From: Noviherbaspirillum pedocola
Lineage (GTDB): Bacteria; Pseudomonadota; Gammaproteobacteria; Burkholderiales; Burkholderiaceae_D
Assembly: GCF_016632335.1 (NCBI RefSeq)
Contig: NZ_JAEPBG010000026.1
Location: forward strand, 1-49,096
DNA length: 49,096 bases
Direction of reading: 5' to 3'
Made by a program: the position numbers and the translations under genes. The notes below the pieces were generated by a model. It ran no database searches. It saw nothing but the letters and a program-made list of their open reading frames with translations, and had not been told where the DNA came from. This document shows positions 30,453 to 38,567 of this stretch, piece after piece. Position 1 is the stretch's first letter. The number at the start of each line of letters is the position of its first letter.

Positions 30453-31263
30453 AAGGGTTTCCTAACCTGACAATACTGATAATAGATGGAAGTCTGCCGC
30501 CGGGAAATCGATTTGTCAATCGAATTGGTAGGATAACAGTGCAAAAATAAGGATTTAACCTACCAGTCATTTTTATCCCGCTGCCGACGACTAAGAGGGG
30601 GCATAAGACCGTCGTACCCACTCTAGTGTAAATACACCTGTGTCGCGGCGCATCAAAGTCTCCACACCTATTTAGCCGCCAGTACGTAACGTACGCGAGA
30701 TAAGGGTTTGTAGGGGTGCAACACATGCGATCACTGTTGCCCACCAAACCACTGTATTCTCCATATTTTACCTACCAAAGCTGCCGTTATATCTTTAGAC
30801 GCCCGAAATACTAGCATGCTCGTAACCGTCGCCACAATCCGAAATTGGATGAAAAGTTGCGCGAAGAGTGCCTTGTCCGTCTCTATCATGCGGTTTGCAA
30901 AGGATGAAAAAAGGAAGTTCTGGACGCATCGGACCGAATATGCACGGGAAAAATTATCGCGCTCGTGGGCGAGTGTGTTCACACATCCCCGCTGAGTGAA
31001 CATAGCCAGAAAACACGACGTGGCGCGGCTTTGATGAGTTCCTAAATGTGCATTAGAGCGTCCGCTGGTATATAACAGGAGCGGCCCATTTGAATCTATG
31101 GGGAAAATCCAGGCGACAATTGTGCCCATAGTCGGCATGGTCAAGGGAAAAAAATCCGCGTATTCTTGCTCTAAAGTAAGCTACCGCTTCGGGACTGAAG
31201 CTGGGCTTGCGACTGCAGATCATTTGCGCAAATTGCGTCCCCGACCGAAAAGGAAGCACCAAA
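30453..31263. other. intergenic region between parA and cheB
   Basis: 811 bp between divergent genes (parA leftward, cheB rightward). The parA side contains the TTGGTAGG repeats. A 137-residue frame on the minus strand (30731-31144) has no good start site or domain and looks spurious. Nothing else recognisable was found up to the cheB ribosome binding site (AAGGAAG just before 31264). Confidence 0.4.
30525..30779. promoter_or_regulatory. repeated TTGGTAGG motifs, likely parA operators
   Basis: TTGGTAGGATAAC (30525-30537) and its inverted relative TTTAACCTACCAG (30554-30566) form an inverted pair 16 bases apart, and TTTTACCTACCAAA (30767-30779) repeats the right-hand form 200 bp further away. 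They lie just upstream of parA, whose product has an N-terminal HTH, so autoregulation is the simplest explanation. Confidence 0.45.
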
Positions 31264-32352
31264 ATGCCGAAGCCCGGGAAGAAAATCGGCGTATTTATCC
31301 TTGATGACTCTGCCCTGATTCGAAAGGTCATGCGCGAGATCATCGGGCAGCAGCCCGATATGGAAGTCGTCGGTGTGGCACCGGATCCGATCGCCGCGCG
31401 GGAATTGATCCGCAGTCTCCGGCCTGACGTTCTCACGCTGGACGTCGAAATGCCAAAGATGGACGGCCTCGACTTTCTTGAACGCCTCATGCGCTTGTGG
31501 CCGATGCCGGTAGTGATGGTATCCAGCATGACGGAGCGCGGATCGGAAATTACGCTGCGTGCGCTCGAGCTGGGCGCCGTCGACTTTGTCGCCAAGCCGA
31601 AAATCTCGATAGAGCAAGGCATGCAAGAATATGCCGATCTGATCGGTGACAAGATCCGCACCGCCTCTTTGGCGCGCATTCGTCAGCGCACGTTGTCGGA
31701 GGCGGCAGCGGATAGAGCGCTGCGGCCGATGGCACCACTGGCAAACCGCCTCCTGAGCAGTGAAAAGCTCATCATCGTCGGCGCGTCGACTGGCGGGACC
31801 GAGGCGATTAAGGAGTTCCTGATGCAGATGCCATCGGACTGTCCCGGCATTCTGATCGTGCAGCATATGCCAGAAGGCTTCACCCGGTCCTTTGCGCAGC
31901 GCCTGAATGGCCTGTGCGCCATCACGGTGGCAGAGGCAGTTGACGGCCAGCGCGTGCTGCCAGGACACGCCTACATCGCGCCGGGAAACGCGCATTTACG
32001 TCTGGGGCGCAGCGGCGCGAACTACATCGTCCGCCTGGACCAGGGCGAGCCGGTGAACCGCCACAGACCTTCGGTCGATGTCCTGTTCCGCTCGGCCGCC
32101 GAACACGCGGGCAGGAACGCCGTGGGCGTGATCATGACTGGCATGGGCAAGGATGGGGCGGCCGGGATGCTGGAAATGCGTAATGCAGGGGCATGGAACG
32201 TCGCGCAGGACGAAGCAACATGCGTTGTCTTTGGCATGCCCAAGGAAGCCATCGCAACGGGCGCAACGCACGCTGTGGGCTCGCTGCGCAGCCTGCCGGG
32301 GCTGGTGCTCGATCACCTGGCGGCAAACGCCGGCAGGGCACTTCGCGTCTGA
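31264..32352 (+). CDS. cheB: CheB chemotaxis-type methylesterase
   Basis: 362 residues from ATG 31264 (AAGGAAG upstream; an upstream in-frame start at 31207 is weaker). The receiver domain has Asp14-Asp15 and the phosphoacceptor Asp60 in T-L-D-V-E-M-P, then a linker and the methylesterase domain with the catalytic Ser175 in G-A-S-T-G-G, His in I-V-Q-H-M-P, and Asp in M-T-G-M-G-K-D-G. All key residues look intact. CheB demethylates or deamidates chemoreceptors. No cheR, cheA or receptor gene is in this window, so it works with host or distant plasmid receptors or has another role. It is followed 9 bases later by an ATPase gene. Confidence 0.9.
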   Translation: MPKPGKKIGVFILDDSALIRKVMREIIGQQPDMEVVGVAPDPIAARELIRSLRPDVLTLDVEMPKMDGLDFLERLMRLWPMPVVMVSSMTERGSEITLRALELGAVDFVAKPKISIEQGMQEYADLIGDKIRTASLARIRQRTLSEAAADRALRPMAPLANRLLSSEKLIIVGASTGGTEAIKEFLMQMPSDCPGILIVQHMPEGFTRSFAQRLNGLCAITVAEAVDGQRVLPGHAYIAPGNAHLRLGRSGANYIVRLDQGEPVNRHRPSVDVLFRSAAEHAGRNAVGVIMTGMGKDGAAGMLEMRNAGAWNVAQDEATCVVFGMPKEAIATGATHAVGSLRSLPGLVLDHLAANAGRALRV

Positions 32353-32361
32353 GCGCGCGCC

Positions 32362-33159
32362 ATGGAATCTGGACAGAGGCATTTCCCACGGCCCGCGATC
32401 GCAGCGCAACACATAGCGACGTTTCGCCGCGGCCTTATCTCGTCCCGCGTCATGTTCGCTCGCCGGCAGATGGGGAAAACGACCTATCTGTTGCAGGACC
32501 TGGCGCCGGCGGCGCAGGAGGCCGGTTACCGCGTTGCCTATGTCGACGTGTCTCAGTCTCCCGATCCGGGTCATGCCCTGGCCGAAGCCATACGAGGGGC
32601 AGTCAAAAGATCACGCATGGCATGGCTGACCAACCGGCTTCCGGTGCCGGCGGCGTGGCGGCACGACGGCAAGATCGCGCTTACCGATGCGCTGCTCATG
32701 GCGAACCGCCAGAGCTGCCCGATCCTTTTGCTTGTCGACGAAGCGCAGACGCTATCGCTGCCGGCGCACGAGAACCTTGCATACGCGCTGCGCGCGCTGC
32801 TTGATGTGCGGAGGAACGAGGTCAAGGCTCTCTTTGCCGGCACCGCCGACAAGGCGCAACCACGGCGGTTCGGGCTGGCCGGCGATCCGTTCTTCCAGTG
32901 GGCGTATGCCGAGCAGTTTCCCGTGCTGGGCCCCGAATTTGTCGAGTTTGTCGTGTCGTCGTTCAAGCGGTCGGGCAGCCATCCGCTACCGCTGGAGTCC
33001 GCGCTGCATGCCTTCACCCACCTTCACGCCAGACCAGGGGCATTCGGACATTTCGTCGCCTGCTATATGGCGCGCAACGACGGAGACGTGGAGGCGGCGC
33101 TCACCATAACGATCCGGCACGAGGCTGCAAGGGCAACGCCATATCGCAGCGGTGCCTGA
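32362..33159 (+). CDS. P-loop ATPase of unknown role, next to cheB
   Basis: 265 residues with a P-loop A-R-R-Q-M-G-K-T-T near residues 33-41 and a Walker B L-L-L-V-D-E-A-Q, both in the style of the archaeal-ATPase/STAND-related AAA+ family. The rest is helical, with Arg/Phe-rich parts and no obvious partner domain. Such ATPases are often regulatory. It starts 9 bases after cheB and is likely in the same operon. The start at 32362 lacks a strong ribosome binding site; translational coupling to cheB is possible. Confidence 0.65.
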   Translation: MESGQRHFPRPAIAAQHIATFRRGLISSRVMFARRQMGKTTYLLQDLAPAAQEAGYRVAYVDVSQSPDPGHALAEAIRGAVKRSRMAWLTNRLPVPAAWRHDGKIALTDALLMANRQSCPILLLVDEAQTLSLPAHENLAYALRALLDVRRNEVKALFAGTADKAQPRRFGLAGDPFFQWAYAEQFPVLGPEFVEFVVSSFKRSGSHPLPLESALHAFTHLHARPGAFGHFVACYMARNDGDVEAALTITIRHEAARATPYRSGA

Positions 33160-33160
33160 T

Positions 33161-33577
33161 CTAGCGATGGGCGCAGGCCGCTGCCGCGCGCAGCACCAGG
33201 TCACTTTCGCCCGCTTCAAGCGCCTCGAGCGGCGTTCTGCCATTAAGCGAATGTGCCGGCTCGGTCAAGAAGGCATATTTTTCTGCACCGGACAACGGCG
33301 CTAATGTCTCGACCACCGCGTGGAGCTTGTTCGCGTCATAGCGAGGATCGGCAAGAAATGCCGGAAAACCGAGAGCGCCTGACGGGCTGATCACAGCAAA
33401 GATGCGGCCGGTGGCCAGCGCGACCGAAAATCTGGCAAAACTGAAGCCGAGCCGAGCCCGCAGCTCCGGCGCACTCAGAAGTTCGCCACGGGTGATCTTG
33501 TCCCGGAAACGCATTACCGCATCCTCGCGCAGGCGGGAGAGGAAGTCACGGCCGTCATCGCCTGGGTCGCAAGGCAT
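33161..33577 (-). CDS. possible MbcA/Xre-type antitoxin-like protein
   Basis: 138 residues. The C-terminal region (F-L-T-E-P-A-H-S-L-N-G-R-T-P-L-E-A-L, then G-E-S-D-L-V-L-R-A-A) resembles the toxin-binding domain of MbcA/ParS-like antitoxins (DUF2384), in which the pattern L-x-G-x-x-P-x-x-L is typical. The N-terminal part (L-S-A-P-E-L-R-A-R-L-G-F-S) could be an HTH. No RES-domain toxin gene adjoins it, so an orphan or a different function is possible. It is convergent with the ATPase, one base from its stop. Confidence 0.45.
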   Translation of the reverse strand: MPCDPGDDGRDFLSRLREDAVMRFRDKITRGELLSAPELRARLGFSFARFSVALATGRIFAVISPSGALGFPAFLADPRYDANKLHAVVETLAPLSGAEKYAFLTEPAHSLNGRTPLEALEAGESDLVLRAAAACAHR

Positions 33578-33779
33578 AACCCCATCCTGGTCGGGCGCGC
33601 TGAAAGTTCAGGCGTTGCGAAAGGATAGGGAAACATCCATGTAAAGTTGTAGCAAGGAATGCACTGATTTCGTGAGGATTCGCAGACTGGCCCCCACGGC
33701 GCCTTAGGTGAACTGGCGAACCGACCCCCTACGACAAGGAGTGAATGATTAGGTTTTGGGTACAAAAGGAGAGGCTTCG

Positions 33780-34049
33780 ATGAAAACGAAAATTGCAACA
33801 ATTGTTATTGTATCGGTACTTGCGCTGTCCTCCGGTGCTGCCAGCGCAGCAGGCTGCCTGAAGGGAGCCGCAGTAGGTGGCGTAGCAGGGCACGTGGCAG
33901 GCCACCACGGGTTGCTGGGCGCGGCGGCCGGATGCGCGATCGGACACCATCGCGCATCCAAACAGGCCAAGCAAGTCGCTCACCCGGCGCAGCAACCTGC
34001 TCCAACTGCCCAGCAGACCTACGCGCCAGCAACCACTCCGGCGCGCTAA
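33780..34049 (+). CDS. glycine-zipper secreted protein, copy 1
   Basis: 89 residues from ATG 33780 (AGGAG/GAGAGG-type site upstream). N-terminal signal peptide (M-K-T-K-I-A, a Val/Leu core, cleavage after S-A-A-G), a glycine-zipper segment G-A-A-V-G-G-V-A-G-H-V-A-G-H-H-G, then a short His/Lys region and an Ala/Pro/Gln-rich tail. Glycine-zipper proteins of this type sit in the envelope; their function is generally unknown. It is a close paralogue of the next gene and probably arose by tandem duplication. Confidence 0.7.
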   Translation: MKTKIATIVIVSVLALSSGAASAAGCLKGAAVGGVAGHVAGHHGLLGAAAGCAIGHHRASKQAKQVAHPAQQPAPTAQQTYAPATTPAR

Positions 34050-34125
34050 TTAGGAACGTGGTCTGCCGTACCGACACGGTTGAGCTATGGCGGCATCTTT
34101 AGGCTTTTTCTCCAAGGAGACATGC

Positions 34126-34383
34126 ATGAAAACCGTAATCGGAACAGCCGCCGTCGCTTCCATCCTGGCCCTGTCGTCTGGCATGGCAAGCGCCGCCGGA
34201 TGCCTGAAGGGTGCAGCCGTGGGTGGTGCGGCGGGCCACGTCGCAGGCAAACACGGCAAGGCTGGTGCCGCTGCCGGGTGCGTCGTCGGACACCACAAAG
34301 CGTCGAAGGACGCGAAGCAGGCCGATCAGGCACAATCGCAGGCACAACCGAACTCTGCACCGGCCGCAAGTGCGAGCCACTAA
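34126..34383 (+). CDS. glycine-zipper secreted protein, copy 2
   Basis: 85 residues from ATG 34126 (AAGGAG 6 bases upstream). Same plan as copy 1: signal peptide (cleavage after S-A-A-G), C-L-K-G-A-A-V-G-G-A-A-G-H-V-A-G-K-H-G glycine zipper, G-C-V-V-G-H-H-K-A-S-K basic segment and an Ala/Gln/Ser tail. Between the signal and the tail the two copies are nearly collinear, differing in the tail. The 76-bp gap holds only the ribosome binding site. An envelope stress or membrane-pore role is possible for the family but unproven. Confidence 0.7.
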   Translation: MKTVIGTAAVASILALSSGMASAAGCLKGAAVGGAAGHVAGKHGKAGAAAGCVVGHHKASKDAKQADQAQSQAQPNSAPAASASH

Positions 34384-34421
34384 CAGAAAACGGAAACGGC
34401 GATCATTACGATGAGCCGGCC

Positions 34422-36398
34422 CTAGAACGCCGCGAGGTCGCCCAACTTTTCGACCTCGCGGCTCCGGTTGTCCTTCTCGGTGGTTACATACACCGACGTG
34501 GTACTGAGCGAGCTGTGCCCGAGCAGGTCGCGCATGGTTTCGAGCGCCATGCCGTTGTGAATGCCGTGGGTTGCAAAGGTATGGCGCAGCCAGTGCGTCG
34601 AAGCGCGCCGCAGCTTCACCGCCGTATCCAGATCCTCCGCAAGGACGGCCTTTGCGACTTCCTGGAAAAATGACTTCAACACGAGGTAAAGGCGCACCGC
34701 GGAAAGCGGATCGTTCGGCTTGATTTTCGGCAGGTTCGGCGACGGGATGGCGGCGATCAATGGCGTTTCCGGCGGCACCTCGCCCAGCGACTCAAATCCG
34801 CGGTGGCGGAAATAGGCCCGGATCTCGTTCACGACATGGCCATTCAACTGCACCGTGCGGTACTTGCCGCCTTTGCCGTTCACGCCGATCTCCCATCGCA
34901 GCGTGTCTTCGCCCTTGCGGGTGAAGCTTTTCAGATTTTCGCGCCTGAGCGCCACCAGTTCGGAAATTCGGCACCCGCTGCTGTACGCCAGCGCGAGAAT
35001 GAAGCGCAGGCGATGATAGCGAACGTCCTGCGGCATCTGCGACAGATAGTCCTTGACCATCTTCCACTCCGCGATCGACAGCGAACGCGACACTTCAATG
35101 CCCTGGGTTTGCGGTTTGGCGAGGTGCGGCAGGGCGCGCAGTGGATTGTGCGACAGGTAGCGCTGGTCGACCAGCCACTGCATCAGGTTCTGCACGATCC
35201 CGAGCGCATGTTTCTGTGACCGTTCCGAAAGCGGACCCTCAAAAGGGCGCCACAGTGGCGACAGACGCTCGATGCCACGTGGCCCAAGCCAGCGCCCCTG
35301 GGGAATACGGTAATACTGTGCCCAGACTTCGTCGCTTTGGCGACCCAGATACCACAGGAAGTTGCGGTACGAAATGCAGTCCTCCACGGTTAGCGAGCTG
35401 AGCGGCTTGCCCGCCTCGAGAACTGACCACAGCAGGAAGCGTTCGGCTTCCTTGCGATACGCGCGCTGAGTGTGGCTGCCGGCGGGATGCCGCGCCAGCC
35501 AGGTGTAGATTGCTTCGAGATCGTTGCGAGCCGAAATGCCGGGACGGTCGCCGCGGTTGCTGCCGAAGGCGCCGTCGAGCTCGTGCGGCACGAGGAAGCT
35601 CTCCAGCGGTGCGATGTCGGTGCGCGCCGGCTGCGGCGCGAGCATTTTTCCGGTCCATTCGGCCCGGGGCACGATGCCGCGCGCGGCGAGCTTCACGACG
35701 AGGGCTTGTTCTGTTTCGGGCAGCATCAGCCAGTCCATGATCTGCCGCGCCGCCTTTTCCCCAACCCGCGGCACCTTGGTGTACCAGCGGTAGCCGCGCG
35801 AATTGATCGCCACAATGAGCTGCTCGATCGTGTGCAGGCCGGCGGCAGTCAGGCGCTTGGCGATGACCGGATCAATCCAGCCGCCCACGCCATCGGACAG
35901 GCGCGGATCCGCGCCGGTCAATTCCTCGATGGTGCGCAGAATCGCGAGCTGCTTGCTGCGGAGCCGGTTGTTGCGTTCTGTTTTGCGGTCCAGGCCCGGC
36001 GTGCTGGTCCCGTATTCCTCCTGGAACAGCTCGATCAGTTCCTGCTCGGTGTAGGTCTCGTAGGGGTCGCGCTCTTCCCGGAATTCTTCCAGCGTCGGCA
36101 CATGGGCGCCATACGTGACGCGCAGCGCCTCGGGAGGAAGGCGAATCAGCCTGCTGCCGGACGCATTGCCCGTGCGGCGTGCGGCAACCATCAGCTGGTC
36201 GCGCACCCATCTGAGCATGGACCTCGCCACGCGCAGATCCAGCTCGGTGCCTTCCGAATCAGGATCTTCGGTGGTTTCCAGATAGCGCCTGGACAGTGTT
36301 CGTAAGTCCAGACCGTCAAGATAGCCGCGGTAGTACGCGAAGTGATGGCGTCCGAGTTGAATCAGTACGGTGCCGCGTTCAGTCCAGGCAGATGGCAT
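34422..36398 (-). CDS. tyrosine recombinase with a long N-terminal region
   Basis: 658 residues. The C-terminal 230 residues form the catalytic domain with Arg477 (S-G-C-R-I-S-E-L), His602 and Arg605 (H-W-L-R-H-T-F), His628 (L-L-G-H-S-S-L-S) and Tyr637 (S-V-Y-V-T), all present. A SAM-like core-binding region precedes it (about residues 290-400). The first 280 residues are extra and unlike a simple phage integrase; they include an HhH-like segment (P-R-V-G-E-K-A-A-R-Q-I-M). It may act as a plasmid resolvase or element integrase. Adjacent genes do not define an element. The start at 36398 lacks a good ribosome binding site, so another start is possible. Confidence 0.75.
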   Translation of the reverse strand: MPSAWTERGTVLIQLGRHHFAYYRGYLDGLDLRTLSRRYLETTEDPDSEGTELDLRVARSMLRWVRDQLMVAARRTGNASGSRLIRLPPEALRVTYGAHVPTLEEFREERDPYETYTEQELIELFQEEYGTSTPGLDRKTERNNRLRSKQLAILRTIEELTGADPRLSDGVGGWIDPVIAKRLTAAGLHTIEQLIVAINSRGYRWYTKVPRVGEKAARQIMDWLMLPETEQALVVKLAARGIVPRAEWTGKMLAPQPARTDIAPLESFLVPHELDGAFGSNRGDRPGISARNDLEAIYTWLARHPAGSHTQRAYRKEAERFLLWSVLEAGKPLSSLTVEDCISYRNFLWYLGRQSDEVWAQYYRIPQGRWLGPRGIERLSPLWRPFEGPLSERSQKHALGIVQNLMQWLVDQRYLSHNPLRALPHLAKPQTQGIEVSRSLSIAEWKMVKDYLSQMPQDVRYHRLRFILALAYSSGCRISELVALRRENLKSFTRKGEDTLRWEIGVNGKGGKYRTVQLNGHVVNEIRAYFRHRGFESLGEVPPETPLIAAIPSPNLPKIKPNDPLSAVRLYLVLKSFFQEVAKAVLAEDLDTAVKLRRASTHWLRHTFATHGIHNGMALETMRDLLGHSSLSTTSVYVTTEKDNRSREVEKLGDLAAF

Positions 36399-36442
36399 TT
36401 ATGCAATAAGAACAGAGGGCGACATTCCTATGGCATGAAGAG

Positions 36443-36763
36443 TCAGTGGAGGTGATTTTCGGCGCTGCGCAGCACATCGATGGTGAGTTCCGGGTGTTCC
36501 CTGAGGAAGTTCCAGCCGTCGGCCAGTTCTTCGGGCGTCGGGAAGACCCGGCGAAATTCCGCCATCAGGCGCTTCGGCGTCGATGGTTCGATTCTCTGCG
36601 GGCTGGCGCTGAGCACGCGGTGCAGGAAGTGCTCATAAATCTCCGGCACGGGAGAGAACCCTTGAACCTCATCGAAACCGCATTCGGTGCAGTTGCCGCT
36701 GTGCGCATCCCAACGATGATCGTCGGCGCCGCACTGCAGACATGCCGATCCTTGGTGCTCCAT
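36443..36763 (-). CDS. small zinc-ribbon-like protein next to the recombinase
   Basis: 106 residues. The N-terminal half has two C-x-x-C pairs (C-L-Q-C-G at residues 8-12 and C-T-E-C-G at 25-29), typical of a small zinc ribbon. The C-terminal half is helical (R-L-M-A-E-F-R-R-V-F-P-T-P-E-E-L). ATG 36763 is preceded by AAGGA. It lies 44 bp upstream of the recombinase and reads the same way, so it could be a partner or regulator of that enzyme. No known family recognised. Confidence 0.55.
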   Translation of the reverse strand: MEHQGSACLQCGADDHRWDAHSGNCTECGFDEVQGFSPVPEIYEHFLHRVLSASPQRIEPSTPKRLMAEFRRVFPTPEELADGWNFLREHPELTIDVLRSAENHLH

Positions 36764-37087
36764 GAAAAGTCCTTCAAAAACAGAAGGCGCTCAGTCTAAA
36801 CCATGGAACCAGCACGTACCCCAAAAAATGCCAAAAGGAAACTATGTACAATTATCCGCGAGCTACAATTCCGGAAGGCCATTTTACACGAATAAAGTTT
36901 ATGCAAGGATAATGCGTGTTATCTGTGTATGATTTGTGACGTTGCCCGTGCCGCATCGTTTTCCTTGCCAGGGAAAGTAAAGTTGTTACGCAGCGCTGCG
37001 TTTCATCTACTGCCGCACTGTTTATAGGAGAGGAGGGCGCTCCTGTATCCTGTCGCCGGTTAAGTGGCCCGATCCAACGAAGATTAG
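36764..37087. other. intergenic region, divergent promoters presumed
   Basis: 324 bp between the leftward zinc-ribbon gene and the rightward response regulator. It is moderately AT-rich (36830-36920). I could not assign a convincing promoter, and no repeats or RNA structure stand out. Confidence 0.3.
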
Positions 37088-37753
37088 ATGCAGTTGCTGC
37101 TGGTAGAAGATGACGCGGTGCTGGCGGACGGTATCGCCCGCAATCTCAGTGCCCAAGGCTACGAGGTTGATGTCGTGCGCAACGGCAGCGATGCGGATGC
37201 GCTGTTGCAGCGCCGGGAAATTTCTGCGGTCGTGATGGATATCGGTATCCCGGGCCTCGATGGATTCGAGGTCGTGCGCCGTATGCGCGCGCGGGGCAAC
37301 CACACGCCGGTGCTATTGCTGACCGCGCGAGACGCGGTGGCGGATCGCGTGTTTGGCCTGGGGATCGGCGCGGATGATTACGTGGTCAAGCCGTTCGCTA
37401 CGGCTGAACTTGTCGCCCGGGTGAAGGCGCTCGTGCGCCGCGGCAGTGGGCGCGACGCGTCGATTGAGATCGGCGCCCTGAAGCTGGATGCCACTGCGCG
37501 CCGCGCAACCGTCCATGGAATGCCGATTGATCTATCGGCGCGGGAATGTGCCATTCTCGAATATTTGCTTCGCAATACTGGCCGGGTGGTGTCGAAGCAG
37601 CAGATTATTGATGCGATTCTTCCGTGGGGAGAGGAGGTGACGGTCAACGCGGTCGAGGTCTACCTTTCCCGCATCCGCAGCAAGCTCGCTGACGCCGGCG
37701 TGGCAATTCGCACCGTACGCGGTTTCGGCTACATGTTGGATGCAGGTACCTGA
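37088..37753 (+). CDS. OmpR/PhoB-family response regulator (orphan)
   Basis: 221 residues. Receiver: L-L-V-E-D-D, phosphoacceptor Asp51 in V-V-M-D-I-G-I-P, L-T-A-R and V-K-P-F. Then a C-terminal winged helix (L-S-A-R-E-C-A-I-L-E-Y-L-L, V-N-A-V-E-V-Y-L-S-R-I-R-S-K-L, T-V-R-G-F-G-Y-M). It is QseB/PmrA-like. No histidine kinase gene is next to it; the large hybrid kinase at 38568 is 800 bp away with a leftward gene between. It may pair with that kinase or with a chromosomal partner. Confidence 0.85.
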   Translation: MQLLLVEDDAVLADGIARNLSAQGYEVDVVRNGSDADALLQRREISAVVMDIGIPGLDGFEVVRRMRARGNHTPVLLLTARDAVADRVFGLGIGADDYVVKPFATAELVARVKALVRRGSGRDASIEIGALKLDATARRATVHGMPIDLSARECAILEYLLRNTGRVVSKQQIIDAILPWGEEVTVNAVEVYLSRIRSKLADAGVAIRTVRGFGYMLDAGT

Positions 37754-37763
37754 GGGCAAGCCG

Positions 37764-38021
37764 TCAGTGCGCGCGTATGCGAAGCTGTTCCCGAACCCGT
37801 CGCGCCACGAAAATATCCAGAAAATCCTCGATGCGGGCCTCCTTCCGCATCTCGGTTAGGACCGCTTCGTAGCAGGAACATACTTGTTCAACTGGTAGAC
37901 GCATTTCTTCAGCCAATTCCGCGATTGCGACCAAATGTCTTTTGCGATCGGCATCGTCCCGAAAGGCATCCGCGTGGTGAACAGTCAACTTACGCACGTC
38001 GTTAACAACCTCGATTTCCAT
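37764..38021 (-). CDS. DUF3562-like protein
   Basis: 85 residues. The segment H-A-D-A-F-R-D-D-A-D-R-K-R-H-L-V-A-I-A followed by E-E-M-R-L-P-V-E-Q-V and D-F-L-D-I-F-V-A-R-R-V-R-E is the pattern I recall for DUF3562, a small family known from Burkholderiales. Function unknown; charged and helical. ATG 38021 is preceded by GGAG; a TTG at 38039 is possible. It is convergent with the response regulator, 10 bases from its stop. Confidence 0.65.
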   Translation of the reverse strand: MEIEVVNDVRKLTVHHADAFRDDADRKRHLVAIAELAEEMRLPVEQVCSCYEAVLTEMRKEARIEDFLDIFVARRVREQLRIRAH

Positions 38022-38567
38022 TCCTCGCTCCGTTGACAAAATAGAAATTTAGAACAATGATTTGGAAACGTTGGGTATGTGACAACAGCGGTCCACGCGG
38101 GATAACGCAGCAGTTCGCTTAGGACTGGGCAAAATTGCATGAGTTCAGCAGGGAACCCGGGTGGGCCAAAAATTGGAGCGAACCGCCGGGAAGGTGTTGG
38201 CATACCGATGCAGGGTGAGGTCGGCGCTTTGTTATCATTTTTGCTTCGTCAATCCAACGTGAGGACAGGATGCGTCGCACCATTTATCGACGCCGGCAGG
38301 TGGCCATGTTCAGGTTCACGCTGGCAATCGAGCGCGCAGTTTGCGCCAACAGTGTTTCGGAAAAGAATTCCGCGTACCGATGGGCATCCGCTTGGGCAGA
38401 CGTGGCACGGTCAAGTCTAGTGGGCAGGCGCTTCTGATACTTGTTCTTGACGAGCAGAATGCTTGTCTGTATGCCTGCCTGCGCCGGGATTTTGCTTGAT
38501 AATCAAGCTTTTCCCCTATTGACGGTCGGGTCTTCGCGAGCAGCGCGAAGCGCCGTCGTGCTTTCCA
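38022..38567. other. intergenic region upstream of the multi-PAS kinase
   Basis: 546 bp with no supported gene. Near the right end a nested stem (GACGG 38521-38525 with CCGTC 38553-38557, and CTTCGCG 38532-38538 with CGCGAAG 38544-38550) sits just before the start codon of the kinase at 38568 and could lie in its leader. No promoter was assigned. Confidence 0.35.

Noticed and set aside
30731-31144. 137-residue open frame between parA and cheB
   Set aside because: No ribosome binding site or motif and atypical composition; likely chance.
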